Shown here piece by piece: positions 1-8,270 of a DNA stretch of 64,000 nucleotides. Origin of the DNA: Paraburkholderia sartisoli (GTDB lineage Bacteria; Pseudomonadota; Gammaproteobacteria; Burkholderiales; Burkholderiaceae); contig NZ_FNRQ01000007.1 of the NCBI RefSeq assembly GCF_900107685.1, forward strand, positions 124,001 to 188,000. Direction: 5' to 3'. The notes under the pieces are model-generated. The model was not told the DNA's origin and made no database searches. It worked only from the letters and a program-made list of their open reading frames with translations. Position numbers and translations under genes: made by a program. Each line of letters begins with the position of its first letter. Positions within the stretch are counted from its first letter, which is position 1.

Positions 1-2
1 GC

Positions 3-911
3 GGCGCGATTGCCTCGCCGCAATTGCTGCAACGCTCGGGCGTCGGCCGCTCGACGTGGCTGCGCGAACTCGACGTGCCGCTCATCCACGATCTGCCGGG
101 CGTCGGCGAAAATCTGCAGGACCATCTGGAGATGTATATCCAGTACGAATGCAAGGAGCCGGTCTCGCTGTATCCCGCGTTGCAATGGTGGAATCAGCCT
201 GCGATCGGACTTGAATGGATGCTGCGCGGCACGGGTATTGGCGCGAGCAATCAGTTCGAAGCAGGCGGCTTCATCCGTACCCGCGATGAGGACTTGTGGC
301 CAAACATTCAGTATCACTTCTTGCCCGTCGCGATTAACTATAACGGCTCGAATGCGATCAAGCTGCACGGCTTCCAGGCGCACGTCGGATCGATGCGTTC
401 ACCCAGCCGCGGCCGTGTGAAGCTCACGTCACGCGATCCTGGCGCTCACCCGGGCATCCTGTTCAACTACATGGCCGATCCACTCGACTGGCGGGAATTC
501 CGTGACGGCATTCGCATTACTCGCGAGATCATGCGTCAGCCGGCCCTCGATCGTTATCGAGGCCGCGAGCTGAATCCGGGCGCGGAGTTGACGACGGATG
601 AACAGCTCGATGCGTTCGTGCGCATGCGCGCGGAGACCGCCTTTCATCCGTCGTGCTCGTGCAAGATGGGTTATGACGATATGGCTGTCGTCGACAACGA
701 AGGACGCGTGCATGGCATGGAAGCATTGCGCGTGGTCGACGCGTCGATCATGCCGCAGATCACGACCGGCAATCTGAACGCGCCGACGATCATGCTCGCG
801 GAGAAGATCGCGGACCGGATTCGTGGACGGGATGCGCTGGCGCGGGTGGAGACGCCTTACTTCGTTGCGAATGGCGTGGCGTCCAGGAAACGCGAAGCGA
901 CGGCGGGTTAA
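3..911 (+). CDS. betA: Choline dehydrogenase (GMC oxidoreductase), C-terminal part, 5' end outside window
   Basis: Membrane-associated FAD enzyme that oxidises choline to betaine aldehyde and on to glycine betaine. The reading frame is open from base 3, so the N-terminal FAD-binding half is missing and the gene begins upstream of the window. The visible part opens with the conserved GMC segment GAIASPQLLQRSG and ends with AFHPSCSCKMG followed by RVVDASIMPQ and GNLNAPTIM. This is the BetA C-terminal signature with the active-site His and Asn regions. It stops with TAA at 909-911. The betaine aldehyde dehydrogenase betB and repressor betI that usually sit beside betA would lie to the left, outside the window. 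The binding-protein gene on the opposite strand is convergent. Identification as BetA rather than another GMC oxidase rests on near-canonical motifs and on the surrounding choline genes. Confidence 0.93.
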   Translation, partial: GAIASPQLLQRSGVGRSTWLRELDVPLIHDLPGVGENLQDHLEMYIQYECKEPVSLYPALQWWNQPAIGLEWMLRGTGIGASNQFEAGGFIRTRDEDLWPNIQYHFLPVAINYNGSNAIKLHGFQAHVGSMRSPSRGRVKLTSRDPGAHPGILFNYMADPLDWREFRDGIRITREIMRQPALDRYRGRELNPGAELTTDEQLDAFVRMRAETAFHPSCSCKMGYDDMAVVDNEGRVHGMEALRVVDASIMPQITTGNLNAPTIMLAEKIADRIRGRDALARVETPYFVANGVASRKREATAG

Positions 912-997
912 TCCGCGCTCCGCCGGGCAGCTGTGATAACGACGGAGGGAACGGCACGAAAGCTAAACCCAAACCCTCAAGCCCTGAGTCTCAAGCC

Positions 998-1933
998 TCA
1001 CTTCCCGGCTACATAAGCCTTCACCGCCGGTAACCCATCCTTGCCATCAAACGTCTTCACGCCGGCGAGCCACTTGTCGAGCACACCCGGATTCGCCTTC
1101 AGCCAATCCTTCGCCGCCTTGTCCGGATCCGTCTTGTTCATGATCGGCAGCATCACGTGGTTCTCGATATCGGTCGTGAAGTGCAGATTCGACACCAGCT
1201 TCGCCACGTTCGGGCAACGCGTCGAGTAATCGTTCGCGACGATCGTCAGCACTTTGGCTTCGCCGTAGTTCGGGCCGAACACGTCGTCGCCACCGGACAG
1301 ATAATCGATCTTCATCTGCACGTTCATCGGGTGCGGTTCCCAGCCGAGAAACACGATCGGCTTCTTCTCGCGAATCGCACGATTCACTTCGACCAGCATG
1401 CCTGCCTCGCTCGACTCCACCAGCTTGAACTTGCCAAGGCCGTACTGGTTGCTGTCGATCATCTTCTTGATCAGCGCGTTGCCGTCGTTACCCGGTTCGA
1501 TGCCATAGATCTTGCCGTCGAGCTTGTCGTAGTTCTTCGCGATGTCGGTGAAGGTTTTAATGCCCGCCTGATACGCATAGTCTGGCACGGCAAGCGTGTA
1601 TTTCGCGCCGGTCAGGTTCGGCGTCGGTAGCACGGTGAGCTGGCCGGCCTTCCTGAATGGTTCGATCATCGGGTCCATGGTCGGCGACCAGTAGCCGAGG
1701 AACACGTCGATCTGCTTGCTCTTCACGCCAGCAAACGTGATCGGCACCGAGGCGATGGTCTTGGTCGGCTTGTAGCCGAGCCCTTCGAGCACTGTCGAAG
1801 CGAGACCGGTAGTCGCCGCGATATCCGTCCAGCCGACATCGGCAAACCGGACGTTCCGGCAAGTAGCGGGTTCCGCGGCAAGGACAGACGACACCGACAG
1901 CGCGCACAACGATACAGCCAGCAAACGTTTCAT
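998..1933 (-). CDS. Choline/quaternary ammonium ABC transporter, periplasmic substrate-binding protein (ChoX/BetX-like, copy 1)
   Basis: 311-aa secreted binding protein of the ChoX/OpuAC type. It starts with a Sec signal peptide (MKRLL... ending about ALA/VLA-AEP at residue 20), followed by the mature protein with the family hallmarks VDVFLGYWSPT-like, YGIEPGNDGN and VFLGWEPHPMN, where the aromatic residues of the cation box lie. ATG at 1933 is preceded by GAGGGAA. There is no permease or ATPase beside it, so it must use an ABC core encoded elsewhere; a ProW/ProV pair lies at 33-35 kb. It is a paralogue of the protein at 3562-4515 (shared IDVFLG, YGIEPG, LVESSE, REKK). It lies downstream of a porin on the same strand with a 180-bp gap and may be partly co-transcribed. 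Ligand (choline versus betaine) is inferred from the neighbours. Confidence 0.88.
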   Translation of the reverse strand: MKRLLAVSLCALSVSSVLAAEPATCRNVRFADVGWTDIAATTGLASTVLEGLGYKPTKTIASVPITFAGVKSKQIDVFLGYWSPTMDPMIEPFRKAGQLTVLPTPNLTGAKYTLAVPDYAYQAGIKTFTDIAKNYDKLDGKIYGIEPGNDGNALIKKMIDSNQYGLGKFKLVESSEAGMLVEVNRAIREKKPIVFLGWEPHPMNVQMKIDYLSGGDDVFGPNYGEAKVLTIVANDYSTRCPNVAKLVSNLHFTTDIENHVMLPIMNKTDPDKAAKDWLKANPGVLDKWLAGVKTFDGKDGLPAVKAYVAGK

Positions 1934-2113
1934 GGCGTTCCCTCAGGGTGATTGATGTTTCACTGGTTTTGTCAGGCGGATTTTCCGACGCGGATCCTTT
2001 TATGCCAACTCATTCACGCGGACTCGTTCACGCTGACAGCCGCCGCTCGACGCCCGGCGCGTGGCCAAACTGCGCGCCCGGGAAACCGCCCGCGTCGCCG
2101 CGTTCGAAATGCC

Positions 2114-3262
2114 TCAGAACGAATGCCGCATCCCGATCCGTACATCCGACTGCGTATTTGAAGTCGACGGCGTGAAGCTGTAGCCGATCACCGCGTTCAC
2201 GCCATCCGAAGCGCGCAGATAATCGCCAGAAATGTACACATCGGTGCGTTTGGACAGCAGGTAGTGCAATCCGAGCGAACCCTGGTTCCAGTGGTTGCCT
2301 TCGAAGTTCGTGTGCTGATAGCCCCCATAAAGCGCCAGCGCAGGCGTGAAGTTGTACGACGCCCCCGCTTCATAAACCTGCATGCGCGAGGTCAGCCCGA
2401 GGCCCTTGATCGTGGTGTAGGTGAAATCGCCGGTGAGCATCAAGTTGCCGATCGTATAGGCCGCACCGACCGCGAACGCGCCTTGCCTGTCCACCGGGAA
2501 CGACGACGCGCTATACAGATCGGTCACCGCGCCGGTGGCCGGATCGACGGAAACGGTCGGTTGGCCGAGGAAGGTGCGCGTGCCGATCATCGCGTACGGA
2601 TCGAAGGCATAAATGCCATAAGGATTGTTCAACTGCGTATACGCCGCGCCCATGTTGAACGGACCGTGGTCGTAATGCGCGCCCACGCTCCACGCGCTCT
2701 TCTGATGGAAGTCGCCGGCGGTGTTGCCGAACGAGTACATGCCGCCGAAGGTGAAGCCTGCAAAATCGCTCGACAGGAACTTCACGGAGTTCGGCAGACG
2801 GTCGCCGTTCATCCGGTCGAAATCGCCCTGGTGAATCGCGTAGCCGCTCGCCCATGCGGAGATGTTGTACAGATAGACGAACTCCTCGGTCATGTCGAGC
2901 TGGTCGCCGAGCGAGACAGTCCCCCACGTGCTCTTGATGCCGACATAAGCCTGCCGCCCGAATTCAGCACCGCCGAATCCCAATTGGCCGTTGCCCAGCC
3001 GAAAGCCCGATTCGAGTGCAAAGACGGCCTGCATGCCACCACCGAGATCTTCCACACCTTTGAAGCCGATCCGGTTGCCGTACGAAATGCCGTCGTCGAA
3101 TTTGAATTGATGTGCGCCGCCGGCATTGTTCACGTAGGTGATGCCCGCGTCCAGAATCCCATACAGGGTGACGCTGCCTTGAGCATGGGCCACCGTTGGC
3201 GCGCATGCTGCGCTTGCCGCGAGGGCGAGTCCCGAAAGACTGACGGCATTTCTCTTCTTCAT
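2114..3262 (-). CDS. Outer-membrane porin, burkholderial Gram-negative porin family (copy 1)
   Basis: 382-aa trimeric porin of the OmpC-like burkholderial family. It has a signal peptide ending near AHA (about residue 27), then the family start QGSVTLYGILDAGITYVNN, the motif GNRIGFKGVEDLGGGMQAVF, and a C-terminal phenylalanine (IGMRHSF) typical of BAM-inserted beta-barrels. The ATG at 3262 follows GGGAGA. Its position between two choline-type binding-protein genes suggests it lets choline, choline sulfate or betaine into the periplasm, but this is inference; porins of this family are usually general. The 5' region (3263-3561) carries a direct repeat reported separately. Confidence 0.9.
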   Translation of the reverse strand: MKKRNAVSLSGLALAASAACAPTVAHAQGSVTLYGILDAGITYVNNAGGAHQFKFDDGISYGNRIGFKGVEDLGGGMQAVFALESGFRLGNGQLGFGGAEFGRQAYVGIKSTWGTVSLGDQLDMTEEFVYLYNISAWASGYAIHQGDFDRMNGDRLPNSVKFLSSDFAGFTFGGMYSFGNTAGDFHQKSAWSVGAHYDHGPFNMGAAYTQLNNPYGIYAFDPYAMIGTRTFLGQPTVSVDPATGAVTDLYSASSFPVDRQGAFAVGAAYTIGNLMLTGDFTYTTIKGLGLTSRMQVYEAGASYNFTPALALYGGYQHTNFEGNHWNQGSLGLHYLLSKRTDVYISGDYLRASDGVNAVIGYSFTPSTSNTQSDVRIGMRHSF

Positions 3263-3561
3263 CTAATTCTCCCCTGCTCTTTGCCTGCGTATTTCGTTGG
3301 ATAAAGCGATCCCTGCCGCGCGCTGTCTTCCAACGCGCGGCGCTTCTCGCATGACGGGCATTTCGAAACCGGTTGAGACTGATTGAAGCGAATTCAAGCT
3401 GACTAAATTCGATCAATGCTGATTGAAGCTGTTCGCAATGCATACGATCATCTGTCATGCCTGCATCGACGCATCAAGAATAAGGGTCCAGATTTATAAG
3501 GATTAAACCGGATGCGACGTGAATCTGTCGATTAGCGACCTCATCGTCAGGAGTGCCGGTG
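3263..3561. other. Gene-free stretch upstream of porin with an 11-bp direct repeat
   Basis: No coding frame is supported here. The sequence CTGATTGAAGC occurs at 3379-3389 and again at 3419-3429, exactly 40 bp apart, with further partial copies of ATTCAAGCTGA-like words between them. That is roughly four helical turns, consistent with a regulator binding on one face upstream of the minus-strand porin. No protein can be assigned to these sites from sequence alone. Confidence 0.4.
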
Positions 3562-4515
3562 TCATTTCATGCCAAGCGCTGTTTGCACCGCTTGCAAGCC
3601 GTTGGCACCGCTCGCGGTATTCACACCGTCGAGCCATGATTTCAGCAATTCGGGGTGTCGCTTGAGCGCGTCGGTGGCGGCCACATCAACGGCGGTTTTC
3701 TTCTCCAGCACCTCGCTGATCACGCCGTTTTCCAGATCGACATTGAACGTGAGCTGCCTGAACAGGCGGCCAATATTCTGGCACTGCCCGGTGTAGCCGC
3801 TGCGCGCGACTGTATTGACCGTGGCGCCGCCGTAGTTCGGGCCGAAGTACTTGTCGCCGCCGTCCAGGTAGGTCAGTTTGAATTTCGTGTTCATCACATG
3901 CGGTTCCCACGCAAGGAACACAATCCATTTTTTTTCACGGACCGCTCGCTCGACCTGCGTCAGCATGCCGGTCTCACTCGATTCGACCAGCTTCCAGCTG
4001 CCGAGGCCGAACGCCTTGTCATCGACCATCTTCTTGATGTTCTGATTGGCCGGTGCCCCAGGTTCGATGCCATAGATCTTGCTGTCGAACTTGTCGGCGT
4101 TTTTCGCGAGGTCCGCGAACGAATGCACGCCAGCCGCCGCCACGTAATCGGGAACCGCGAGTGTGAACTTCGCATTGCTCAGATTCGGATGCACGACCTC
4201 GATCGATTTTTCGTCTTCGAACGGCTTGACGAGCGGCGCTTGCGCCGGCATCCAGTTGCCGAGAAAAACGTCGATCTGCCCTTTCTTCAAGCCCTGGTAA
4301 GTGATCGGCACCGACAGGTTCGCCACATTCTGCCGGTAGCCGAGCGCCTTCAACAGAATACCGGTCATCGCATTGGTCGCGTCGATGTCGCTCCAGCCCG
4401 GCCCCGCCATGTTGACCTGCGTGCAGGATCGCGGCTCGGCGGCCGCGGCAAAGGTGGTCGCCGCGCATAGCAGCGCCACGCCGGATACAACCTGTTTGAA
4501 GAGCTTTTTCATCAT
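3562..4515 (-). CDS. choX: Choline ABC transporter substrate-binding protein (ChoX-like, copy 2)
   Basis: 317-aa periplasmic choline-binding protein. The open frame extends further upstream, but the start is placed at the ATG at 4515 (MMKKLFKQ), which is preceded by AGGAAG with good spacing and begins a clear signal peptide ending near AAA at about residue 25. The mature chain has GPGWSDIDATNA, IDVFLGNWMP, YGIEPGAPAN and VFLAWEPHVMN, matching the choline-binding ChoX group. It lies 40 bp downstream of betC on the same strand, so a betC-choX operon is likely, as in rhizobial and burkholderial choline-sulfate loci. No permease or ATPase is adjacent. It is paralogous to the protein at 998-1933. 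Confidence 0.88.
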   Translation of the reverse strand: MMKKLFKQVVSGVALLCAATTFAAAAEPRSCTQVNMAGPGWSDIDATNAMTGILLKALGYRQNVANLSVPITYQGLKKGQIDVFLGNWMPAQAPLVKPFEDEKSIEVVHPNLSNAKFTLAVPDYVAAAGVHSFADLAKNADKFDSKIYGIEPGAPANQNIKKMVDDKAFGLGSWKLVESSETGMLTQVERAVREKKWIVFLAWEPHVMNTKFKLTYLDGGDKYFGPNYGGATVNTVARSGYTGQCQNIGRLFRQLTFNVDLENGVISEVLEKKTAVDVAATDALKRHPELLKSWLDGVNTASGANGLQAVQTALGMK

Positions 4516-4555
4516 GTCGGCTTCCTGTAAGTGGGGTGAACGTTGCGCAGAGGCA

Positions 4556-6112
4556 TCAACGCGCGACGGCCGGAAAACGCGCCATTGCTTCGAGCGTGTC
4601 GAGATCGATGTGATTACGCATGTAGCGCTGGCTCGCGTCGACCAGCGGTTGCCAGTCCCATGACGCGATCGCGCCTTGCGTCGTGGCCTCGAAATGGAAA
4701 CGGCGGCGGCGCTGGCTTTCCAGTACATTGTCGTGCAACGCGGCGAGGTTCCAGCGTTGGGCGATCTCCTCGCGCAGCGCTGTGACCAGCGACGCGTGTT
4801 CGGGGCGCGCCGCGAGATTGTCACGCTCCAGCGAATCCACGGCCACGTCGTATAGCTGGTCAGGATCGGCTGGCGTGTGAATGAATTTGAAGCGTCCCCG
4901 CCGCAGCATCACAATCGGCGCGATTGCGCCTTCACCCAGATATTCGCCGATCGCTTCGTCGTGGCCGCCCTGGATGCCGTCGGTGCCCTGTATCCCGAGC
5001 AGGTGTGCAATGAGACTTTGCCCATCGAGTGAATCGGGCCAGGCGGTCGGCCGTTCACCGCGCGCCATTTCCACCAGCGTGGGCAGCAGATCGAGATGCG
5101 AGACCGATTCACGCACGCGATGCGCGTCGAACTGCCGCGGCGCATGGACGATCAGCGGCACACGGCAGCCTCCCTCGAAGAACGTCATCTTGTACCAGAG
5201 GCCGCGCTCACCGAGCATCTCGCCGTGATCGGACGTCACGACGATGATGGTGTCGCTGGCGAGTCCCGACTGTTCGAGCGCATCGAGGATCGCGCCGAAC
5301 TGATCGTCGACGTAAGAGATCGCACCGTAATAAGCCCGCCGTGCATTGCGAATCTGCTGATCGGTCGGCGGTGTGCGGTCGGTTTCGCAGACGTGCCTCA
5401 AGCGCTTCGAGTGCGGATCGGCTTGATCGAGCGAATCGCGAAACGCTGGCATCTCGATGTCCTCGTCTGCGTACATGTCCCAGTACTTCTGCGGAATTGC
5501 GTAAGGATCGTGCGGATGCGTCAGCGAAGCGACCATGCAGAACGGCCGTGCATCCTTGCCGGCTTGCCGCTCACGCGCGATATCGAAGAGCTTCTGGCGC
5601 GTGGTAAACGTGACTTCATCGTCGAAGTCGAGCTGGTTCGTGCGCACGCAGGGGCCTGCGTCGATCACCGAACTCATGTTGTGATACCACGTGGGACGCG
5701 TTTCGAAATCATCCCAGTTCGGCGTCCAGCCGAAATCGGCCGGATAGATGTCCGTCGTGAGCCGCTCTTCGAATCCATGCAGCTGGTCAGCGCCGCAGAA
5801 ATGCATTTTTCCAGACAGGATCGTGCGATACCCTTCGGCGCGAAGATAATGTGCGAACGTCAGCGTTTGCGACGGAAATTCTGCTGCATTGTCGTAAGCG
5901 CCGATCGCGGACGGCAGCTTGCCTGACAAAAATGAAAAGCGCGACGGCGCACACAGCGGACTCGCGCAATATGCCGATTCGAATACCACGCCCTGCTTCG
6001 CGAGTCGATCGAGATTGGGCGTCTTCGTTAAACGGTGTCCGTAAGCGGCGAGCGCAAACGGCGTCATCTGGTCAGCCATCAGAATGAGAATATTCTGTTT
6101 CGTATCAAGCAT
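4556..6112 (-). CDS. betC: Choline-sulfatase
   Basis: 518-aa cytoplasmic type I sulfatase hydrolysing choline-O-sulfate to choline and sulfate, feeding the betaine pathway. The start is the ATG at 6112 (MLDTKQNILILMADQ); an in-frame extension to 6139 lacks conservation. The catalytic cysteine to be converted to formylglycine is C54 in the motif C-A-P-S-R, the same position as in characterised choline sulfatases. Metal ligands are visible in the N-terminal LMADQ segment and in the SDHGEMLGERGLW segment. The C-terminal tail (QRRRRFHFEATTQG and SWDWQP) is the extension characteristic of choline sulfatases. It is divergent from its LysR-type regulator and followed by choX. Confidence 0.95.
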   Translation of the reverse strand: MLDTKQNILILMADQMTPFALAAYGHRLTKTPNLDRLAKQGVVFESAYCASPLCAPSRFSFLSGKLPSAIGAYDNAAEFPSQTLTFAHYLRAEGYRTILSGKMHFCGADQLHGFEERLTTDIYPADFGWTPNWDDFETRPTWYHNMSSVIDAGPCVRTNQLDFDDEVTFTTRQKLFDIARERQAGKDARPFCMVASLTHPHDPYAIPQKYWDMYADEDIEMPAFRDSLDQADPHSKRLRHVCETDRTPPTDQQIRNARRAYYGAISYVDDQFGAILDALEQSGLASDTIIVVTSDHGEMLGERGLWYKMTFFEGGCRVPLIVHAPRQFDAHRVRESVSHLDLLPTLVEMARGERPTAWPDSLDGQSLIAHLLGIQGTDGIQGGHDEAIGEYLGEGAIAPIVMLRRGRFKFIHTPADPDQLYDVAVDSLERDNLAARPEHASLVTALREEIAQRWNLAALHDNVLESQRRRRFHFEATTQGAIASWDWQPLVDASQRYMRNHIDLDTLEAMARFPAVAR

Positions 6113-6218
6113 TGGCGCGCGCCTCGAATAGAATCGCAAGTGTCGGTGCAGGTGTCACTGCACGCGGGATAACCGGCATGCCGGTCTCGCAGTGAGCACC
6201 GCCGCGGTGAACATCACT

Positions 6219-6253
6219 ATTGCCGTCCAATTCGCCGCTGTGAAGACGGCAAT
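6219..6253. promoter_or_regulatory. Inverted repeat in the betC/betR divergent promoter region (candidate BetR operator)
   Basis: ATTGCCGTC at 6219-6227 and its exact reverse complement GACGGCAAT at 6245-6253 are separated by 17 bp. The element sits between the divergent betC and LysR regulator starts, where LysR proteins normally bind. An AAGGGGG ribosome-binding site for the regulator lies at 6269-6275. Assignment to the regulator is inference. Confidence 0.4.
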
Positions 6254-6279
6254 TCGTTATGTGCCTATAAGGGGGTGTT

Positions 6280-7194
6280 ATGTCGAGGCAGGATCGCTTG
6301 CCGCCGATGCAGGCGTTGACGATGTTCGAATCCGCAGCGCGTCTGGCGAGCTTCAGCGCGGCCGCGCGCGAACTGGGCTCGACGCAGCCAGCGGTCAGCC
6401 AGCGCGTCGTGCAACTCGAAGAAGCACTCGGCGCACCGCTATTCGAACGCGGCCACCGCGGCGTTACGTTGACGGAAGACGGCGTGCGCCTCTTCGAAGC
6501 AGTGCGCAGCGCACTCGACACCATCCGCCTCGCTACCGCGGGGATTCGCGCCCGGCGCACGCCGCAAACCCTCACGCTTGCCACCGATTTCGGTTTTGCG
6601 ACCTATTGGCTGATGCCCCGCCTGTCGCAATTCAAGGCATTGATGCCGGACGTCGATGTGAAGATCATCACGTCGCAGCATGTGATCGACCCGTCGCACG
6701 ATCAGGCGGACATTGTGATTGCGTTCGGCGACGAGAATGCCGACTGGACCGCGCGCGGCGCACTCAAGCTGTTTCCCGAGCGCGTGACACCCGTCTGCAG
6801 TCCGGCGTTTCTCGCGGCGCATCCGCCATTGCGCACCCCGTCCGATCTGATGACCTTGCCCCTGCTGCATCTCGAACCGACCCAGCCGGCGCGCTGGCTG
6901 TCGTGGGCCGACTGGTTCGGGGTGCATCGTCTGGACGCGCCCGCCGCGCATCGCGGCATCACGTTCAACAGCTTTACGCTCGTGGCCCATGCAGCGATCA
7001 TGGGCCAGGGCGTCGCGCTCGGCTGGGCGCCGCTGATCGACGAACTCCTCGCCACCGGACAACTCGTCGAACCGTTCGATACGCCTGTCGTTACCGGGCG
7101 CGGCTATCTGCTCTTCACGCAGCGCGCGGCGACACCCGCAGTCAGCGCATTTCGTCAATGGCTGCTCGGGGAATGCGGACTCGACGCGGAATAA
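6280..7194 (+). CDS. betR: LysR-family regulator of choline-sulfate utilisation
   Basis: 304-aa LysR-type transcriptional regulator. The N-terminal winged helix-turn-helix is clear (MQALTMFESAARLASF, TQPAVSQRVVQLE, LFERGHRGVTLTEDG, residues about 7-66). The rest is a periplasmic-binding-like effector domain starting about residue 95 with LTLATDFGFATYWLMPRL. It is divergently arranged with betC and therefore fits the choline-sulfate-utilisation regulator found beside betC in proteobacteria. The start has a strong AAGGGGG site 4 bp upstream. The effector is presumably choline sulfate or choline, but that is inferred from position. The name betR is used for this regulator in rhizobia and is less certain than the family. 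Confidence 0.85.
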   Translation: MSRQDRLPPMQALTMFESAARLASFSAAARELGSTQPAVSQRVVQLEEALGAPLFERGHRGVTLTEDGVRLFEAVRSALDTIRLATAGIRARRTPQTLTLATDFGFATYWLMPRLSQFKALMPDVDVKIITSQHVIDPSHDQADIVIAFGDENADWTARGALKLFPERVTPVCSPAFLAAHPPLRTPSDLMTLPLLHLEPTQPARWLSWADWFGVHRLDAPAAHRGITFNSFTLVAHAAIMGQGVALGWAPLIDELLATGQLVEPFDTPVVTGRGYLLFTQRAATPAVSAFRQWLLGECGLDAE

Positions 7195-7319
7195 GCGCCT
7201 GACGCTCCCATTCCAGTGCGACGGCGGTTCGCTTCTATCCGCATGCACGGCCGGTCTGCTCTACTTCGACGATGCATGCCGCGCCCCGCGGCATCGCCTG
7301 TCGCCTGAATGGAGCGTGC

Positions 7320-8195
7320 ATGACTTCCGATTCCCGTCCCGAGCAACTGGTGCTGACCGTCGCGTGTCCGAGCGCGGCGGGCCAGGTCGCCGCCGTCGTC
7401 GGCTTTCTCGACCGGCATCATGGCTATATCGACGAGCTCACCGTTTTCGACGACGACCTCAGCGGGCGCTTCTTCGTGCGCTGCATGTTTCATGGTGTGG
7501 ATCGCAACGAAACGCTTCAGGTGCAGGCGCTGCAGCGCGAGTTCACACCGATCGCCGATCGCTTCCAGATGACATGGGCGATGCACGACGTCGGCACCCG
7601 GCCGAAGGTGCTGATCATGGTGTCGAAACTCGAACACTGTCTCGCCGATCTGCTGTTCCGCTGGCGCATGGGCGAACTGAAGATGGATATCGTCGGCATC
7701 GGCTCGAATCATCGCGATCTCGAGCCGCTCGCGCAGCAGCACGGCCTGCCCTTCCATCATCTGCCGATCAGCGCCGGGACGAAGCCGCAACAGGAAGCGC
7801 GCCTGCTCGACCTGTTCGAGACGTCCGGCGCGGAACTGATGATCCTTGCGCGCTATATGCAGATTCTCTCGGGCGAAACGAGCCGCGCACTCGCCGCGCG
7901 GGCGATCAACATCCATCATTCGTTTCTGCCCGGCTTCAAGGGCGCAAAGCCGTATCACCAGGCACACGCGCGCGGCGTCAAGCTGATCGGCGCGACCGCG
8001 CATTTCGTCACCGACGATCTCGACGAAGGTCCCATCATCGAACAGGTGGTTGAACGCGTCGATCATTCATACAGCCCGGAGCGGCTGCTCGCCACCGGCC
8101 GCGACGTCGAATGCATCACGCTGGCTCGCGCGGTGAAGGCGTTTATCGAGCGGCGCGTGTTCATCAACGGCGATCGCACCGTCGTGCTGCAATAA
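7320..8195 (+). CDS. purU: Formyltetrahydrofolate deformylase
   Basis: 291-aa enzyme that hydrolyses 10-formyl-THF to formate and THF. It has an N-terminal ACT domain (residues about 10-85) and a C-terminal formyltransferase domain with NIHHSFLPGFKGAKPYHQA and TAHFVTDDLDEGPII, containing the catalytic Asn, His and Asp. The start is the ATG at 7320 with GGAG at 7311-7314; a longer frame upstream is not conserved in style. Betaine, dimethylglycine and sarcosine demethylation release one-carbon units, and the sarcosine oxidase below can charge THF, so PurU recycles folate. The equivalent Pseudomonas locus also carries a purU copy near soxBDAG. It is followed by a strong terminator. Confidence 0.94.
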   Translation: MTSDSRPEQLVLTVACPSAAGQVAAVVGFLDRHHGYIDELTVFDDDLSGRFFVRCMFHGVDRNETLQVQALQREFTPIADRFQMTWAMHDVGTRPKVLIMVSKLEHCLADLLFRWRMGELKMDIVGIGSNHRDLEPLAQQHGLPFHHLPISAGTKPQQEARLLDLFETSGAELMILARYMQILSGETSRALAARAINIHHSFLPGFKGAKPYHQAHARGVKLIGATAHFVTDDLDEGPIIEQVVERVDHSYSPERLLATGRDVECITLARAVKAFIERRVFINGDRTVVLQ

Positions 8196-8199
8196 ACGA

Positions 8200-8225
8200 A
8201 ACGCCGCTTTTTCAGCGGCGTTTTC
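8200..8225 (+). terminator. Rho-independent terminator after purU
   Basis: A perfect 9-bp stem AACGCCGCT / AGCGGCGTT with a 5-nt loop (TTTTC) is followed by a short T run. It ends 5 bp after the purU stop and separates it from the convergent minus-strand chain. Confidence 0.88.
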
Positions 8226-8270
8226 GCTTTCTCCAGAGAAGTTGCCGCGCTGCAGGCGGCAACGCGCGCG

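Noticed and set aside
4516..4824. N-terminal extension of the ChoX-like gene
   Set aside because: Overlaps betC and would precede a perfect signal peptide; the start at 4515 has its own ribosome site.
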